Shown here piece after piece: positions 8,876 through 17,392 of a stretch of DNA of 39,486 nt. The number at the start of each line of letters is the position of its first letter. The stretch's first letter is position 1. Location: positions 1-39,486 of the forward strand of contig CAMPUL010000014.1 of assembly GCA_946997215.1 (NCBI GenBank), written 5' to 3'. The notes below the pieces were generated by a model. That model was not told where the DNA came from. It saw nothing but the letters and a program-made list of their open reading frames with translations, and did no database searches. A program made the position numbers and the translations under genes. The stretch is from Gardnerella vaginalis. Lineage in GTDB: Bacteria; Actinomycetota; Actinomycetes; Actinomycetales; Bifidobacteriaceae.

Positions 8876-10084
8876 ATGGTTGACGATTTTAGACGCAACT
8901 TTGCGCATTCCATTAATCAAGATTGCACTTTACAAGATGAAGCTTTTGTGACTTTTCGCATATCTCGTTTTATACCAAATAATGGCTCTTGCGATTCAGC
9001 GGTTGCTGGCGATTCTTGCGATTCTTTCAATTCCGCGGTTGCTGGCGATTCAAGCACCAATTCAAGCACCAATTCAACCGATTCAACCCCAAGCGCTTCC
9101 GCCAACTCCCCTGGTTTAGTTAGAAGGCACAGGGAAAGTCCTTTTGCAAAAAAGCGCAAAAGTAGTCCATTCCAGACTCAAAATTCTGGTGATTTACAAG
9201 CTAAACCATTAAGCGGAAAACATTGGATTCAAGATTATACGATTCGTGCGCGCAAAAACGACACGATTTTAGACTGTTTGCTTAAAATTAAGCGCACACT
9301 AGACCCCACTTTGGCATTTAGATACTCTTGCGGTCACGGCGTTTGCGGATCGGATGCTGCAAATGTAAACGGCATGCCTACTTTGCTTTGCACAGCTACA
9401 ATCGCCCAAAACGCTAGGCAAAATACGCAAACTCAAGGTGTTAGATCAAGCGGTTTTAGAAAAACTGGTGGCGTAAAATCGCAAGCAACCGCAACAACTA
9501 CACCCACAACATCAACCACATCCGCAGAAAATCACAATCTGCAAGTGCAATCTAAAGAAATTCTTTCTTTAATCCAAAATGGAAGCTTTGGCATTATTGA
9601 GATTGCGCCACTTTCAGGCTTTGCTGTTCAAAGAGATCTTATTTGCGATCTTTCCCCAATGATTGCGCAGCTTAAAAGACTTGAGCCATATTTGCAAGCG
9701 CAAAATATTCAAACAAGAAACAGCAGCGGAAAGCTTGCGATTATTGAGTTTTTGCAAAACCCAGAGCAGCTTGCAAAGTTTGAGCTTTTAAGCAATTGCA
9801 TAATGTGCGGAGTGTGTGAAGGAATTTGCCCAGTTTATGCAGGCGGAGAAGCGTTTATTGGGCCTGCAGCGCTTATAAATGCTGCGCGATTTATTAACGA
9901 TTCTAGAGATAACGCCACTAATCGAAGATTAGAGTTGGCGGATTCTAGCGACGGCATAAGCGCGTGCCAATCCGTGCGCGCATGCTCTAGGCAATGCCCA
10001 CGCGGAATCGACGTTGGAGAAGAGATTTGGCAACTTACAACGCTTATAAATGAGCGAAAAATAAGCCAAAATAAGCAAGAATAA
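8876..10084 (+). CDS. Succinate dehydrogenase/fumarate reductase-type iron-sulfur subunit, enlarged
   Basis: This family passes electrons between a flavoprotein and quinone through iron-sulfur clusters. The 402-aa product has a 2Fe-2S domain with Cys152, Cys157, Asp160 and Cys172 (Asp replaces one Cys, as in some SdhB) and C-terminal cluster motifs CIMCGVCEGICP (Cys308, 311, 314, 318) and Cys364, Cys370, Cys374. Family members are usually 230-260 aa. The excess lies in a Ser/Thr/Asn-rich insert at about residues 38-85, encoded by repeated GCGGTTGCTGGCGATTC DNA, and a Thr/Ser/Gln-rich linker after the 2Fe-2S domain. The ATG at 8876 is chosen because GGAGGT (8862-8867) lies 8 bases upstream; an upstream in-frame ATG at 8855 has none. 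No flavoprotein or membrane-anchor gene is adjacent, so the partner must lie elsewhere or the role differs. Confidence 0.82.
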   Translation: MVDDFRRNFAHSINQDCTLQDEAFVTFRISRFIPNNGSCDSAVAGDSCDSFNSAVAGDSSTNSSTNSTDSTPSASANSPGLVRRHRESPFAKKRKSSPFQTQNSGDLQAKPLSGKHWIQDYTIRARKNDTILDCLLKIKRTLDPTLAFRYSCGHGVCGSDAANVNGMPTLLCTATIAQNARQNTQTQGVRSSGFRKTGGVKSQATATTTPTTSTTSAENHNLQVQSKEILSLIQNGSFGIIEIAPLSGFAVQRDLICDLSPMIAQLKRLEPYLQAQNIQTRNSSGKLAIIEFLQNPEQLAKFELLSNCIMCGVCEGICPVYAGGEAFIGPAALINAARFINDSRDNATNRRLELADSSDGISACQSVRACSRQCPRGIDVGEEIWQLTTLINERKISQNKQE

Positions 10085-10130
10085 GATAAGACTAGCCACA
10101 AGTATCTAAGATTAGATAAGACAGCTAAGA

Positions 10131-10955
10131 CTAGCTAATAAACTTATCTCCGCTAGCAATTCGCACAGCTTCTAGAGGATCGTCTGTAATCGCAAGCAAA
10201 CTAGGGTCAAAAGACGATATAAGTCCTCTTTCTTTAACCGTAGTTTCAATCCAATTCATAAGACCTTTCCAATATTCGCTGCCAAAAAGAACAACAGGAA
10301 TTTTAGAAACCTTATGTGTTTGAACAAGCGTAAGCGACTCAAAAAGCTCGTCCATTGTGCCAAAACCGCCTGGGCACACAATAATTCCCGAGGAATATTT
10401 TAAGAACATTGTTTTGCGAACAAAAAAGTAGCGGAATCGCATTCCAAGATTTACCCATTTGTTTAAGCCCTGCTCGTGAGGCAATTCGATTCCAAGCCCA
10501 ACGCTTGTTCCACCAGCTTCTGCAGCTCCGCGATTTGCTGCTTCCATAATTCCAGGGCCGCCGCCTGTAATCACCGCAAAACCGCGTTTTACAAGCTCTT
10601 TGCCCATTATGCGAGCGCTATTATATTCTGGCTCATCTGACTTTATTCGAGCAGAACCAAACACGCTAACAGCTAATCCAAGTTTTGCTAAAGCGTCGAA
10701 GCCATCCACGAATTCGGCTTGTATTCTAAGAACTCGCCAAGGGTCAAGACCTTGCCACGCGTAATTATTATGCGAATCGCCATTAGGCAAATCGTGTTGC
10801 AGCAGCGTTTCCGTTGTGCTTTCCTTAGGAATCATTGGCCCGCGCATCATTACGGCGCCGCTGTAATAAGTGTCTTTCCAAGGTGAGTTCTGTTCGCTTT
10901 GCGCGCGCAAGTCGCAAGAATTATCTAAATTATCTAAATTATTATTAGAAACCAT
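10131..10955 (-). CDS. LOG-family (TIGR00730-type Rossmann fold) protein
   Basis: LOG-family proteins are nucleotide-binding Rossmann enzymes; characterised members are cytokinin-activating phosphoribohydrolases or nucleotide 5'-monophosphate nucleosidases. The 274-aa product contains both signature motifs, GGGPGIMEAANRGAAEAGG and PGGFGTMDELFESLTLVQT, the latter holding the catalytic Glu. The N-terminal about 70 residues (MVSNNNLDNLDNSCDLRAQ...) are not part of the core. The ATG at 10955 is preceded by GAAGGTGACTT; the upstream DNA repeats this AGAAGGT box three times at 10-bp intervals (about 10961-10990). The gene converges with the iron-sulfur protein gene and follows nhaA in the same direction with a 110-bp gap. 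The physiological substrate is unknown. Confidence 0.88.
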   Translation of the reverse strand: MVSNNNLDNLDNSCDLRAQSEQNSPWKDTYYSGAVMMRGPMIPKESTTETLLQHDLPNGDSHNNYAWQGLDPWRVLRIQAEFVDGFDALAKLGLAVSVFGSARIKSDEPEYNSARIMGKELVKRGFAVITGGGPGIMEAANRGAAEAGGTSVGLGIELPHEQGLNKWVNLGMRFRYFFVRKTMFLKYSSGIIVCPGGFGTMDELFESLTLVQTHKVSKIPVVLFGSEYWKGLMNWIETTVKERGLISSFDPSLLAITDDPLEAVRIASGDKFIS

Positions 10956-11065
10956 AAGTCACCTTCTAAAACCTTCTAAAACCTTCTAGTCACTTTCTAG
11001 TCGTCTTATAATCGCGATTAAAAAACGCATTAAAGTCAATCTTAATCACTTTTAATTGCTCTTAA

Positions 11066-12325
11066 TCACTCTTCAATATCGTCTAATTCTTCTTCCATAT
11101 GATTCGATTGCTTTGCAAGCATAAATCCCGAAACAGCAGCCGCAATAATAGACGCCACTAGCACGCCGAATCTCGCTTCTCCCGAAAGATCCGCGTCGCT
11201 GTATGCAAGCGAAGCGATTAACAAAGACACAGTAAAGCCAATTCCGCACGCGCATGCTGTAGGCAAAAGATCGCGAACGCGCAAATCATCTGGAACGCGC
11301 AAGCCCATAACTTTCTTAGCAATCCAAGCTGTAATCATAATTCCAAGAGGCTTTCCAACAACTAGTGCAATCGTAATCGCAATTAATATTGGAGACAAGA
11401 ACAGCTGCCAAGTCAAAGTTTCAAAATGAACTCCAGTTGCAAAAAGCGCAAAAACTGGCAGCGCAAACAAAGAAGACAAAGGCTGAATTTTTTGGCGATA
11501 CCTTTCGGCTCTAAGCGACTTTTCGCCATGAACAAGATGCGCAGGAGTTAGCAAACCAACCATTACGCCTGCAAGAGTAGGGTGAACGCCAGCTTGATAC
11601 ATCATAACCCACGCAAGCAAGCCAACAAGCGCCACAACAGGCCATGGAACGCGCTTTAATCGCACAAGCATAGTCCACACTAATCCGCATAAAACAACTC
11701 CTACAAACCAATACCACGCGTTAAGCGAAGAGAAGAATAATGCGATTAATGCAATTCCAAGAAGATCGTCGACTGTAGCCAAAGTCATTAAAAATGCGCG
11801 CAATGCTTTAGGAAGCGTTTTAGCAAAAAGCGCAAGAACCGCTAGCGAGAACGCTATATCTGTTGCCGTAGGAATAGCCCAGCCAGCGCGAACCATATCT
11901 AAAGACGGAAGCGCTCCAGAAGTAAGTCGCATAATCTCTTGACCAGCGTGCAACTCCGAGAATATTGTAACAGTTCCAGCAAAAAGAATAGGCGGAACAA
12001 TCATGCCACCAACCGCGCAAATCATTGGCATTGCTGCCGCGCGAGGGTCTCTAAGAGAACCTGCAATAAGCTCGTGCTTTAAATCTAAACCAACTGTAAG
12101 GAAGAAAATAGTTAGCACGCCATCTTGAACCCAGTGGCTAATCGACATGTGAATATTTGTGTACGGAATTCCGATTTGCGTGTGGGAAACAGCTTCAAAA
12201 ATCGCAGACGTAAATGGCAAATTTGCAAGCATTAATCCAGCTAAAGCGAATCCGAGCATAATCAACCCAGACGTACGCTCATTATTGGCTATTTTGCATG
12301 CCACTTTCCACGCGCGCTTTAACAT
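11066..12325 (-). CDS. nhaA: Na+/H+ antiporter NhaA
   Basis: NhaA is an electrogenic two-proton/one-sodium antiporter of the inner membrane for pH and sodium homeostasis. The 419-aa product is almost entirely hydrophobic helices, with family segments VQDGVLTIFFLTVGLDLKHE, GWAIPTATDIAFSLAVLALF and LATVDDLLGIALIALFF; the ATDIAF and DDL segments carry the essential paired aspartates. A short acidic tail (MEEELDDIEE) ends it. The ATG at 12325 has TAGGAGATAA about 9 bases upstream. The length matches the family. Confidence 0.96.
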   Translation of the reverse strand: MLKRAWKVACKIANNERTSGLIMLGFALAGLMLANLPFTSAIFEAVSHTQIGIPYTNIHMSISHWVQDGVLTIFFLTVGLDLKHELIAGSLRDPRAAAMPMICAVGGMIVPPILFAGTVTIFSELHAGQEIMRLTSGALPSLDMVRAGWAIPTATDIAFSLAVLALFAKTLPKALRAFLMTLATVDDLLGIALIALFFSSLNAWYWFVGVVLCGLVWTMLVRLKRVPWPVVALVGLLAWVMMYQAGVHPTLAGVMVGLLTPAHLVHGEKSLRAERYRQKIQPLSSLFALPVFALFATGVHFETLTWQLFLSPILIAITIALVVGKPLGIMITAWIAKKVMGLRVPDDLRVRDLLPTACACGIGFTVSLLIASLAYSDADLSGEARFGVLVASIIAAAVSGFMLAKQSNHMEEELDDIEE

Positions 12326-12437
12326 GCTGAATTATCTCCTATGAGTTTTAAGTTAAGTTTTAAGTTTAGAATGTTTGTGCAAAATATGATTTACATGCAC
12401 TAGGACTTACAAGTATATAAGATACGTATCGAAATAT

Positions 12438-12472
12438 AACAAAAACGCCACTCCGATTAGAAGTGACGTTTT
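12438..12472 (-). terminator. Rho-independent terminator of tRNA-Ala
   Basis: On the minus strand ACGTCACTTC pairs with GAGTGGCGT around a short loop and is followed by TTTT, six bases after the tRNA 3' end. Confidence 0.75.
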
Positions 12473-12478
12473 AAATTG

Positions 12479-12551
12479 TGGAGCTAGGGGGATTCGAACC
12501 CCCGACCCCCTCCATGCCATGGAGATGCGCTACCAGCTGCGCCATAGCCCC
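12479..12551 (-). tRNA. tRNA-Ala (anticodon GGC)
   Basis: The 73-base minus-strand cloverleaf has acceptor GGGGCTA/TAGCTCC, D-arm GCGC/GCGC, an anticodon stem CTCC/GGAG with loop ATGGCAT (anticodon GGC), a T-arm with loop TTCGAAT, and discriminator A. CCA is not encoded. It is flanked by a good promoter and a terminator, so it is a single-gene unit. Confidence 0.95.
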
Positions 12552-12584
12552 GTTTTAGTTGTACGGCTCAAACGAACCTTTGAT

Positions 12585-12613
12585 AGAATACAACAGATTT
12601 TGCTACCAACCAA
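12585..12613 (-). promoter_or_regulatory. Promoter of tRNA-Ala
   Basis: On the minus strand TTGGTT (12613-12608) and TATTCT (12590-12585) are separated by 17 bases, about 35 bases before the mature tRNA 5' end. Confidence 0.55.
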
Positions 12614-12665
12614 ACTCGGCGTGTCGCATGCAGCGGTTTTAGCGACTATTACTATTCGCAGCTGC

Positions 12666-13865
12666 CTATTCTCCACTGACAGATTGCTGCGAGCCAAATT
12701 CGCCTTGTTGCGCAGCAGATCCTCCACTCACTCCGTTAGTCGAAGTCGAAGGCGAAGACGGCGAAGAATCGCCAGAAACCGAGGAATCGCCTTTAGACCC
12801 GCGCGCGCCAGGATCCGCTCCAGAAACGCCAGAATCCACAGAGCTTTGCTCGCCAAAATCTGCCTTAGACTCATTTGAATCTAAAGAAGAGGAAGACCCT
12901 TCGTGAGTCTTTTTATCTTGCTTTTCGCTAGGATTCTTGCTCGAAGAATTTTCACCGTCTTTACTATCTTTGCTGTCTTTACTATCTTTCTCGTCTTGCG
13001 CATCTTGAGAGTCTTTTTGCGCGTCTTGAGAGTTCTTATCTTGATTTTGAACGCCATTATTTTGGCCATTTTGCCGCATTTGATTATTTGGATTCGCTCC
13101 ATTATTCTGCTCGGTATTTTGGCCAGAAGGCACTAAATTATCTGTACCCTTTCCTTGAGTAAACAGCAACACAATGCCAGCAGTAAGAAGAACAGCAGCG
13201 AGCGCACTTAAAATAGCAATAACAATCGTAAGCTTCTTATACTTCGCTTCACTATTTTCGTAATCACTTCTGCCGCCTAATGAGCGTTTAGCGTCGTTAA
13301 GAGTAAGAATCGAGTCTTCGTCTCCTTCCGAAAGCGCATTATCTTCTTCTTTTAGTTTTCTTAAGGAAGACAATTCCATAACACTCGTGCTTTCGGCACT
13401 AAGTGCTGGCGACTTACCCAATTTTGCGTTTTGTGAGTTTGAAGAATCGCCATCTAGTGAAGAATCGCCAGCAAAATTTGCATTATTTGCATTAGAAGCC
13501 ATTGCAACAACTCTTCTAGCTTGTTTTTCTTTACTCGAATCGCCCATATTATTGTAAACTTCGTATTCTTTAGGCATATCATCCTCTAGTGCAATAAAAC
13601 GCGCATTATTTACCACTTTAGTGTCATCTTCTTCATAGCGGCTTGAACCCGACTTTAACGCAGAAGAAGACTGTATCTTTTTTGAAGACGCATGAATAAC
13701 ATTTTGATAAAGTTGCGATGCTACAGCAGACACAATAGAACCCATTGCAACGCCAATAACAGAGCCAGCTATGCCAATTTTTGACGAAAGCAAAAACGCA
13801 GTTACAGCTGCAAGAGAGCCAGCTAGAACTTGCGTAAATGATATTCCCTTAAAGAAGTTCTTCAC
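12666..13865 (-). CDS. Ser/Asp-rich membrane protein, unrecognised
   Basis: I do not recognise a family. The about 399-aa product opens with a basic segment and hydrophobic helices (QVLAGSLAAVTAFLLSSKIG and GSVIGVAMGSIVSAVASQL), then about 130 polar residues, a second transmembrane helix (LTIVIAILSALAAVLLTAGI) near residue 210, and a C-terminal about 170-residue low-complexity tail of Asn/Gln, Lys/Asp and finally Ser/Gly. The tail ends in imperfect repeats such as KDSKDSKDG. The GTG at 13865 is preferred because AAGGTG sits 5-8 bases upstream; a GTG at 13871 is too close to it. The layout suggests a cytoplasmic middle and an extracytoplasmic Ser-rich tail, or the reverse. Confidence 0.65.
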   Translation of the reverse strand: MKNFFKGISFTQVLAGSLAAVTAFLLSSKIGIAGSVIGVAMGSIVSAVASQLYQNVIHASSKKIQSSSALKSGSSRYEEDDTKVVNNARFIALEDDMPKEYEVYNNMGDSSKEKQARRVVAMASNANNANFAGDSSLDGDSSNSQNAKLGKSPALSAESTSVMELSSLRKLKEEDNALSEGDEDSILTLNDAKRSLGGRSDYENSEAKYKKLTIVIAILSALAAVLLTAGIVLLFTQGKGTDNLVPSGQNTEQNNGANPNNQMRQNGQNNGVQNQDKNSQDAQKDSQDAQDEKDSKDSKDSKDGENSSSKNPSEKQDKKTHEGSSSSLDSNESKADFGEQSSVDSGVSGADPGARGSKGDSSVSGDSSPSSPSTSTNGVSGGSAAQQGEFGSQQSVSGE

Positions 13866-13969
13866 AAGCACACCTTAAAAATCGTTATCTACCACTATTC
13901 ACTAAGCAATATGCACCAATTAGTAATCGCCAAAAATATTCACTAATTAGTGTTCAAATTGAGTACTAC

Positions 13970-14965
13970 TTAGATTGTAGATGCTGGCACAGATGCCACT
14001 TTTGCTTTAGATTTATAAGCGCCTTGCTTTTTTCTTGCGCGCATTAGCTCAATATGCTCTGCCAAACTTGCAAGCAAAATCGCAGCAAAAATCAATGCGA
14101 ATCCAACAAAAGCCATGTTTGTTACACGCTCATTGTAAAGAATGCTAGAAAATAGCAATGTAAACAAGCATTCTGTGCACATAATCACAGAAGCATTAGC
14201 TGTAGAAAGATAAATCAGCGTGTAGTTTTGAATAATTTGCGCAAGAACAGTTACTATCACTATAAGATAGAACATGTTTGTAAACGTAATCCAATTATCT
14301 TCTGCACTAAAGTTAGGCAAAGGCTCGCTTATTGCAGCTCCAAACAAAAATAGAACTCCAGAAACACTAAACTGGCCGAATGTTAAAGCAACGGGATTGT
14401 ATTGTCTAGAATAATACGCTAAGTATGTTAAGTTAAACGCAAAAACCGAAGCGCAAATAAGAGTTAAAACATCTCCGTGAGAAAGCGTAAGAACAAGAGA
14501 TCCTGGCTTTAATGCAACGAATCCAACGCCAACAACGCATGTTAAAGCCGCAATAATTCCTAAAAGCGTTGGCTTTTTTCTAATAATCATCCACGCGGAA
14601 AATGGCGCTATAACGCAGTAGGCTGCTGTAAGAAAAGCGCTTCTGCCTGGATCAATCCACCTTAATCCTTCTGTTTGCGTAACTAAAGATGCGTAGTACG
14701 TAACGCCCGTTAAAAGCGAAGGAATTATTAGCTTTTTAGTAAAATTTTTGCGGATTGTTTTAAAGAAGACTACGCCCATTATTATGCACGCTCCAAGCAT
14801 GCGAACTCCCATAAGCCATTGCGGTGGGAATACCTCTAGAGCGTATTTAGACGAGACGTAGCTTCCGCCCCAAATCGCAGCGCATAAGAGCAACATGATT
14901 CGCGCGATGTTTACGTTAATTCGATTATTCTGCCTTGGTTGAACCGCGCTATTTATTTCACTCAT
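13970..14965 (-). CDS. Drug/metabolite transporter (EamA family)
   Basis: The 331-aa product has about ten hydrophobic helices in two EamA repeats. It opens with IMLLLCAAIWGGSYVSSKYA, a typical first helix, followed by GVRMLGACIIMGVVFF and TEGLRWIDPGRSAFLTAAYCV. A second repeat ends in VTNMAFVGFALIFAAILLASL with a basic C-terminus. The ATG at 14965 is chosen because GAGGGGAG is placed 6 bases upstream; an in-frame TTG 24 bases earlier lacks a site. DMT transporters export amino acids, nucleotides or drugs; the substrate cannot be read. The gene stands alone, between the Ser-rich membrane protein gene and a repeat-rich intergenic region. Confidence 0.85.
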   Translation of the reverse strand: MSEINSAVQPRQNNRINVNIARIMLLLCAAIWGGSYVSSKYALEVFPPQWLMGVRMLGACIIMGVVFFKTIRKNFTKKLIIPSLLTGVTYYASLVTQTEGLRWIDPGRSAFLTAAYCVIAPFSAWMIIRKKPTLLGIIAALTCVVGVGFVALKPGSLVLTLSHGDVLTLICASVFAFNLTYLAYYSRQYNPVALTFGQFSVSGVLFLFGAAISEPLPNFSAEDNWITFTNMFYLIVIVTVLAQIIQNYTLIYLSTANASVIMCTECLFTLLFSSILYNERVTNMAFVGFALIFAAILLASLAEHIELMRARKKQGAYKSKAKVASVPASTI

Positions 14966-15255
14966 GTCACTCCCCTCATTTTCTTGCAAATAACAAGTCT
15001 ATAACATTAAATTTTTCTTTAAGTTAGCTAAATTGCCTTATAAACTTTATAGAATAGCCACAAAAACAAGAAAAGTACAACACATCGGCGTTCCTTCGGA
15101 AAATTTCCTAATTGACAACTGAATTGATTGTACACACTGCGACTTTACCTTAATATTTACAATTCATGATTTACAGCCAAAAATTTACCAACACATAATT
15201 TATCATGATTTATGTAGTGCGTTTGCTCCACGCACGCCCGAGTTTGTTTCTCTTT

Positions 15256-15414
15256 CCCCGCGTTTGTTCCCAACTTTGGCGTTTCTGTAAACAAACGCGA
15301 GAACACTTCCCCACGTTTGTTTCCAACTTTGGCGTTTCGGTAAACAAAAGCAAGAACACTTCCCCGCGTTTGTTCCCATATCAACCCATTAGGTAAACAA
15401 AAGCAAGCGCGACG
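15256..15414. repeat. Three tandem 53-bp inverted-repeat units
   Basis: Units start at 15256, 15309 and 15362 with the block CCCC(G/A)CGTTTGTT, and each closes with GTAAACAAA(C/A)GC, so each can fold as a hairpin. Units 1 and 2 share AACTTTGGCGTTTC in the loop; unit 3 has a different loop. Related solitary units lie at 20846-20880 and 20973-21018. The 14966-15255 stretch before it is AT-rich and holds nothing I can support. Confidence 0.85.
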
Positions 15415-15417
15415 ACC

Positions 15418-15553
15418 TGCATGGGCGCTTTGACTGAGCTTGAAATTGCATAACGCATTTCAAGCTCCTTCAAAGCGTGATTTGGCTCAAATGTAAAGTC
15501 CAGTGGACTTTACATGCCAAATCAGCCGAACGGCTACTAATAGCCGTGAGGAA
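15418..15553. repeat. Dispersed three-hairpin palindromic repeat, copy 2
   Basis: This is a near-identical copy of the element at 2889-3020. Hairpin 1 has two mismatched positions in its long stem. Hairpin 2 reads ATGTAAAGTCC/GGACTTTACAT, so a C-G pair of copy 1 is replaced by a T-A pair. There is a 4-base length difference (GGCTCAAATG against GGCACG) and hairpin 3 is unchanged. It directly follows the 53-bp repeats and precedes the promoter region of the gene at 15759. Confidence 0.85.
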
Positions 15554-15758
15554 AAGCGTAGCGCGAGCGATTTACCGACTTTGTAGCTCTAACGATATTT
15601 GTCAATTAGTGATTTATGTCACAAGCTTAGGTGTTTTTGCAAAAACTTGCCGAATTTTAAGCCTTTATATGCACGATTGCGCGTAATCTTAAAGGTGATT
15701 GAAACATAATCGTATGATTGCGCGATTGCACAATAATCAGTTGAAGAAAGGACTCAAC

Positions 15759-16163
15759 ATGGCAACTCTTAGTGAAGATATGAAGACTTTTATTGAGAAC
15801 AATTTGGCTTGGATTGCAACGATTAGCAAAGATGGCGAGCTTGATCTTGGCCCAAAGATGTCTATGTTCGTGCTTGACGATAACCACCTTGCCTACCACG
15901 AGCGCACTGCAGGTCAGCATTTTAAGAACTTGCAAGACGGCAGCCAGCTTGTTGTTGCCGTTGCAAATTTGGCAGAAAAGAAAGGCTATCGCTTCCGCGG
16001 AACAGTTACACTTCACACAGATGACGCGATTTACAATGAGCAAGTGCGCGTTGCAGAAGAAAAAGGCACAAAGAAACCTGCTGCTGTTCCTGTTATGGAG
16101 ATTAATGAGATTCAGGATTTGACTTCTGGAGCTAATGCTGGAAAGACGATTGCTAAAGATTAG
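15759..16163 (+). CDS. Pyridoxamine 5'-phosphate oxidase-like (FMN-binding split barrel) protein
   Basis: The 134-aa product matches the small PNPOx-like split-barrel family: MATLSEDMKTFIENNLAWIA at the start, ATISKDGELDLGPKMSMFVL, HFKNLQDGSQLVVAV and GYRFRGTVTLHTDD. These proteins bind FMN or F420-type flavins and act as small reductases or oxidases; true PdxH is about 200 aa, so vitamin B6 synthesis is unlikely. The ATG at 15759 is chosen because GAAAGGA lies 6-8 bases upstream; an in-frame upstream start would add an unconserved basic segment. A strong terminator follows at 16243, so the gene is monocistronic. Confidence 0.8.
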   Translation: MATLSEDMKTFIENNLAWIATISKDGELDLGPKMSMFVLDDNHLAYHERTAGQHFKNLQDGSQLVVAVANLAEKKGYRFRGTVTLHTDDAIYNEQVRVAEEKGTKKPAAVPVMEINEIQDLTSGANAGKTIAKD

Positions 16164-16242
16164 TCAATATACTAATTTTTTGCAAAAATCTAACAAAACG
16201 CCGAATAAATTATGACCATTCTATGATGCGTTTTAGAATAGC

Positions 16243-16290
16243 GAGTGGCGTTCTTCTTCAAAGGCGAAGATGAACACCACTCAATTTTTA
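16243..16290 (+). terminator. Rho-independent terminator
   Basis: GAGTGG-GTTCTTCTTC pairs with GAAGATGAAC-CCACTC (one mismatch) and is followed by AATTTTTA. It ends the flavin-binding protein transcript and may also serve the convergent DUF3021 gene. Confidence 0.75.
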
Positions 16291-16344
16291 TTTGATTATT
16301 TTATTTACTTAAATTTTTACTTAAATTATTTAATTGTCACTAAT

Positions 16345-16794
16345 TTACTTGCTTTCTTTATGCAATGCTTGCAATCTAGCGTTCATTTCTTCCGCTTTCT
16401 TCTTCTCGAAGTAATAAATTATTGCAGCAATCGCAATCGGGAAAATAACAGTGAACGCAATCCATCCGCAAATCACCGCTGGCTCATCTTTGAATGAAAT
16501 CCATCCAACAATCACAGACACAATAAATTGAATAGCAATTGGCGGAACTAGCGCAAAAACGAACTTCGCAAGATTTGACATGCGTTCATTCGACCAAAAA
16601 ATAGCGAATACTCCATAGCCTATGCCTATAACAAACGCGGCTACAGCATAAGATGCAATTCTGTTTCCAACCGCGCTATGTGCTAACAGGCTTGAAATAA
16701 AAGACATTACTGTAAAAATAGTGCACCCTATGCCAATGCCTTTAACAATGTTTTTTACCATTGTTTTACCAAAAGTTGTAACTTGCTTTTCCAT
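16345..16794 (-). CDS. DUF3021-type small membrane protein
   Basis: The 149-aa product has four hydrophobic helices (KGIGIGCTIFTVMSFISSLL, AVAAFVIGIGYGVFAIFW, FALVPPIAIQFIVSVIVGW, IAFTVIFPIAIAAIIYYF) and a charged C-terminus EKKKAEEMNARLQALHKESK, the usual DUF3021 layout. It follows a LytTR-domain gene by 76 bp on the same strand, the recurrent LytTR-DUF3021 pairing in which the membrane protein is thought to modulate the regulator. The biochemical function of the family is not established. The ATG at 16794 is preceded by AAAAAGGAAACG. Confidence 0.78.
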   Translation of the reverse strand: MEKQVTTFGKTMVKNIVKGIGIGCTIFTVMSFISSLLAHSAVGNRIASYAVAAFVIGIGYGVFAIFWSNERMSNLAKFVFALVPPIAIQFIVSVIVGWISFKDEPAVICGWIAFTVIFPIAIAAIIYYFEKKKAEEMNARLQALHKESK

Positions 16795-16870
16795 AATAAT
16801 CGTTTCCTTTTTAAGTATTAAAAATTAGTATTAAAATTTTTGATAGTTTTATATTTGACTACGCTTAAAA

Positions 16871-17392
16871 CTACATTCCTAAGCGCTTTTTGAATCCTGC
16901 TAAGCATCTGCGACTAATCCACTCAACGCTTCCATCGTCCATTTTTACGCTCATACTTCCACCAAATCCTGGATCGACTCGAACAATGCGATTCAAGTTC
17001 ACGATTGCGGATTTAGATATGCGCACAAACGACGCGAATTGCGGATTGTCAAAATCCATTAGGCGCTTGTAAGACACGCACTCGCCTTTATCACTGTGAA
17101 TGATTACGCGCGAATTTTCTACGCAAATCATAATCACATCTGGCTCGTGCATAACAATAATCGAATCATTAATATAACCGTATATGAATGAATTATTGTT
17201 GCTATTTGCCGCATTTACAGCATTATTTACAGCATTCACAGTATTATTTTCAGCGCCGCTTGCTTTTGCATCTTTAGAATCAACGCTTTGCAAGTTGGCT
17301 ATAATGCGTTTAAGATTATCGTCAATATTGTGAACTGACAATTGAGCCTGCTGCTCTTCTTCTGGTGGCACAATAGCAATTGTTACTTTCAT
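16871..17392 (-). CDS. LytTR-domain DNA-binding regulator
   Basis: The about 173-aa product has a C-terminal LytTR domain: IIVMHEPDVIMICVENSRVI, then FVRISKSAIVNLNRIVRVDP and MSVKMDDGSVEWISRRCLAG. There is no receiver domain, so it is not a classical response regulator. The N-terminal part includes an Asn/Ala-rich linker (about residues 50-70, NTVNAVNNAVNAANSNNN) encoded by short repeats. The ATG at 17392 follows GGGAGG. With the downstream DUF3021 gene it forms a probable two-gene, possibly autoregulated, unit. The upstream gap (17396-17582) is built of degenerate GCTAGC-like repeats. Confidence 0.82.
   Translation of the reverse strand: MKVTIAIVPPEEEQQAQLSVHNIDDNLKRIIANLQSVDSKDAKASGAENNTVNAVNNAVNAANSNNNSFIYGYINDSIIVMHEPDVIMICVENSRVIIHSDKGECVSYKRLMDFDNPQFASFVRISKSAIVNLNRIVRVDPGFGGSMSVKMDDGSVEWISRRCLAGFKKRLGM

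Noticed and set aside
15157..15384. 75-aa minus-strand ORF with repeated peptide
   Set aside because: It is the translation of the 53-bp repeats, without ribosome binding site or conserved protein features.
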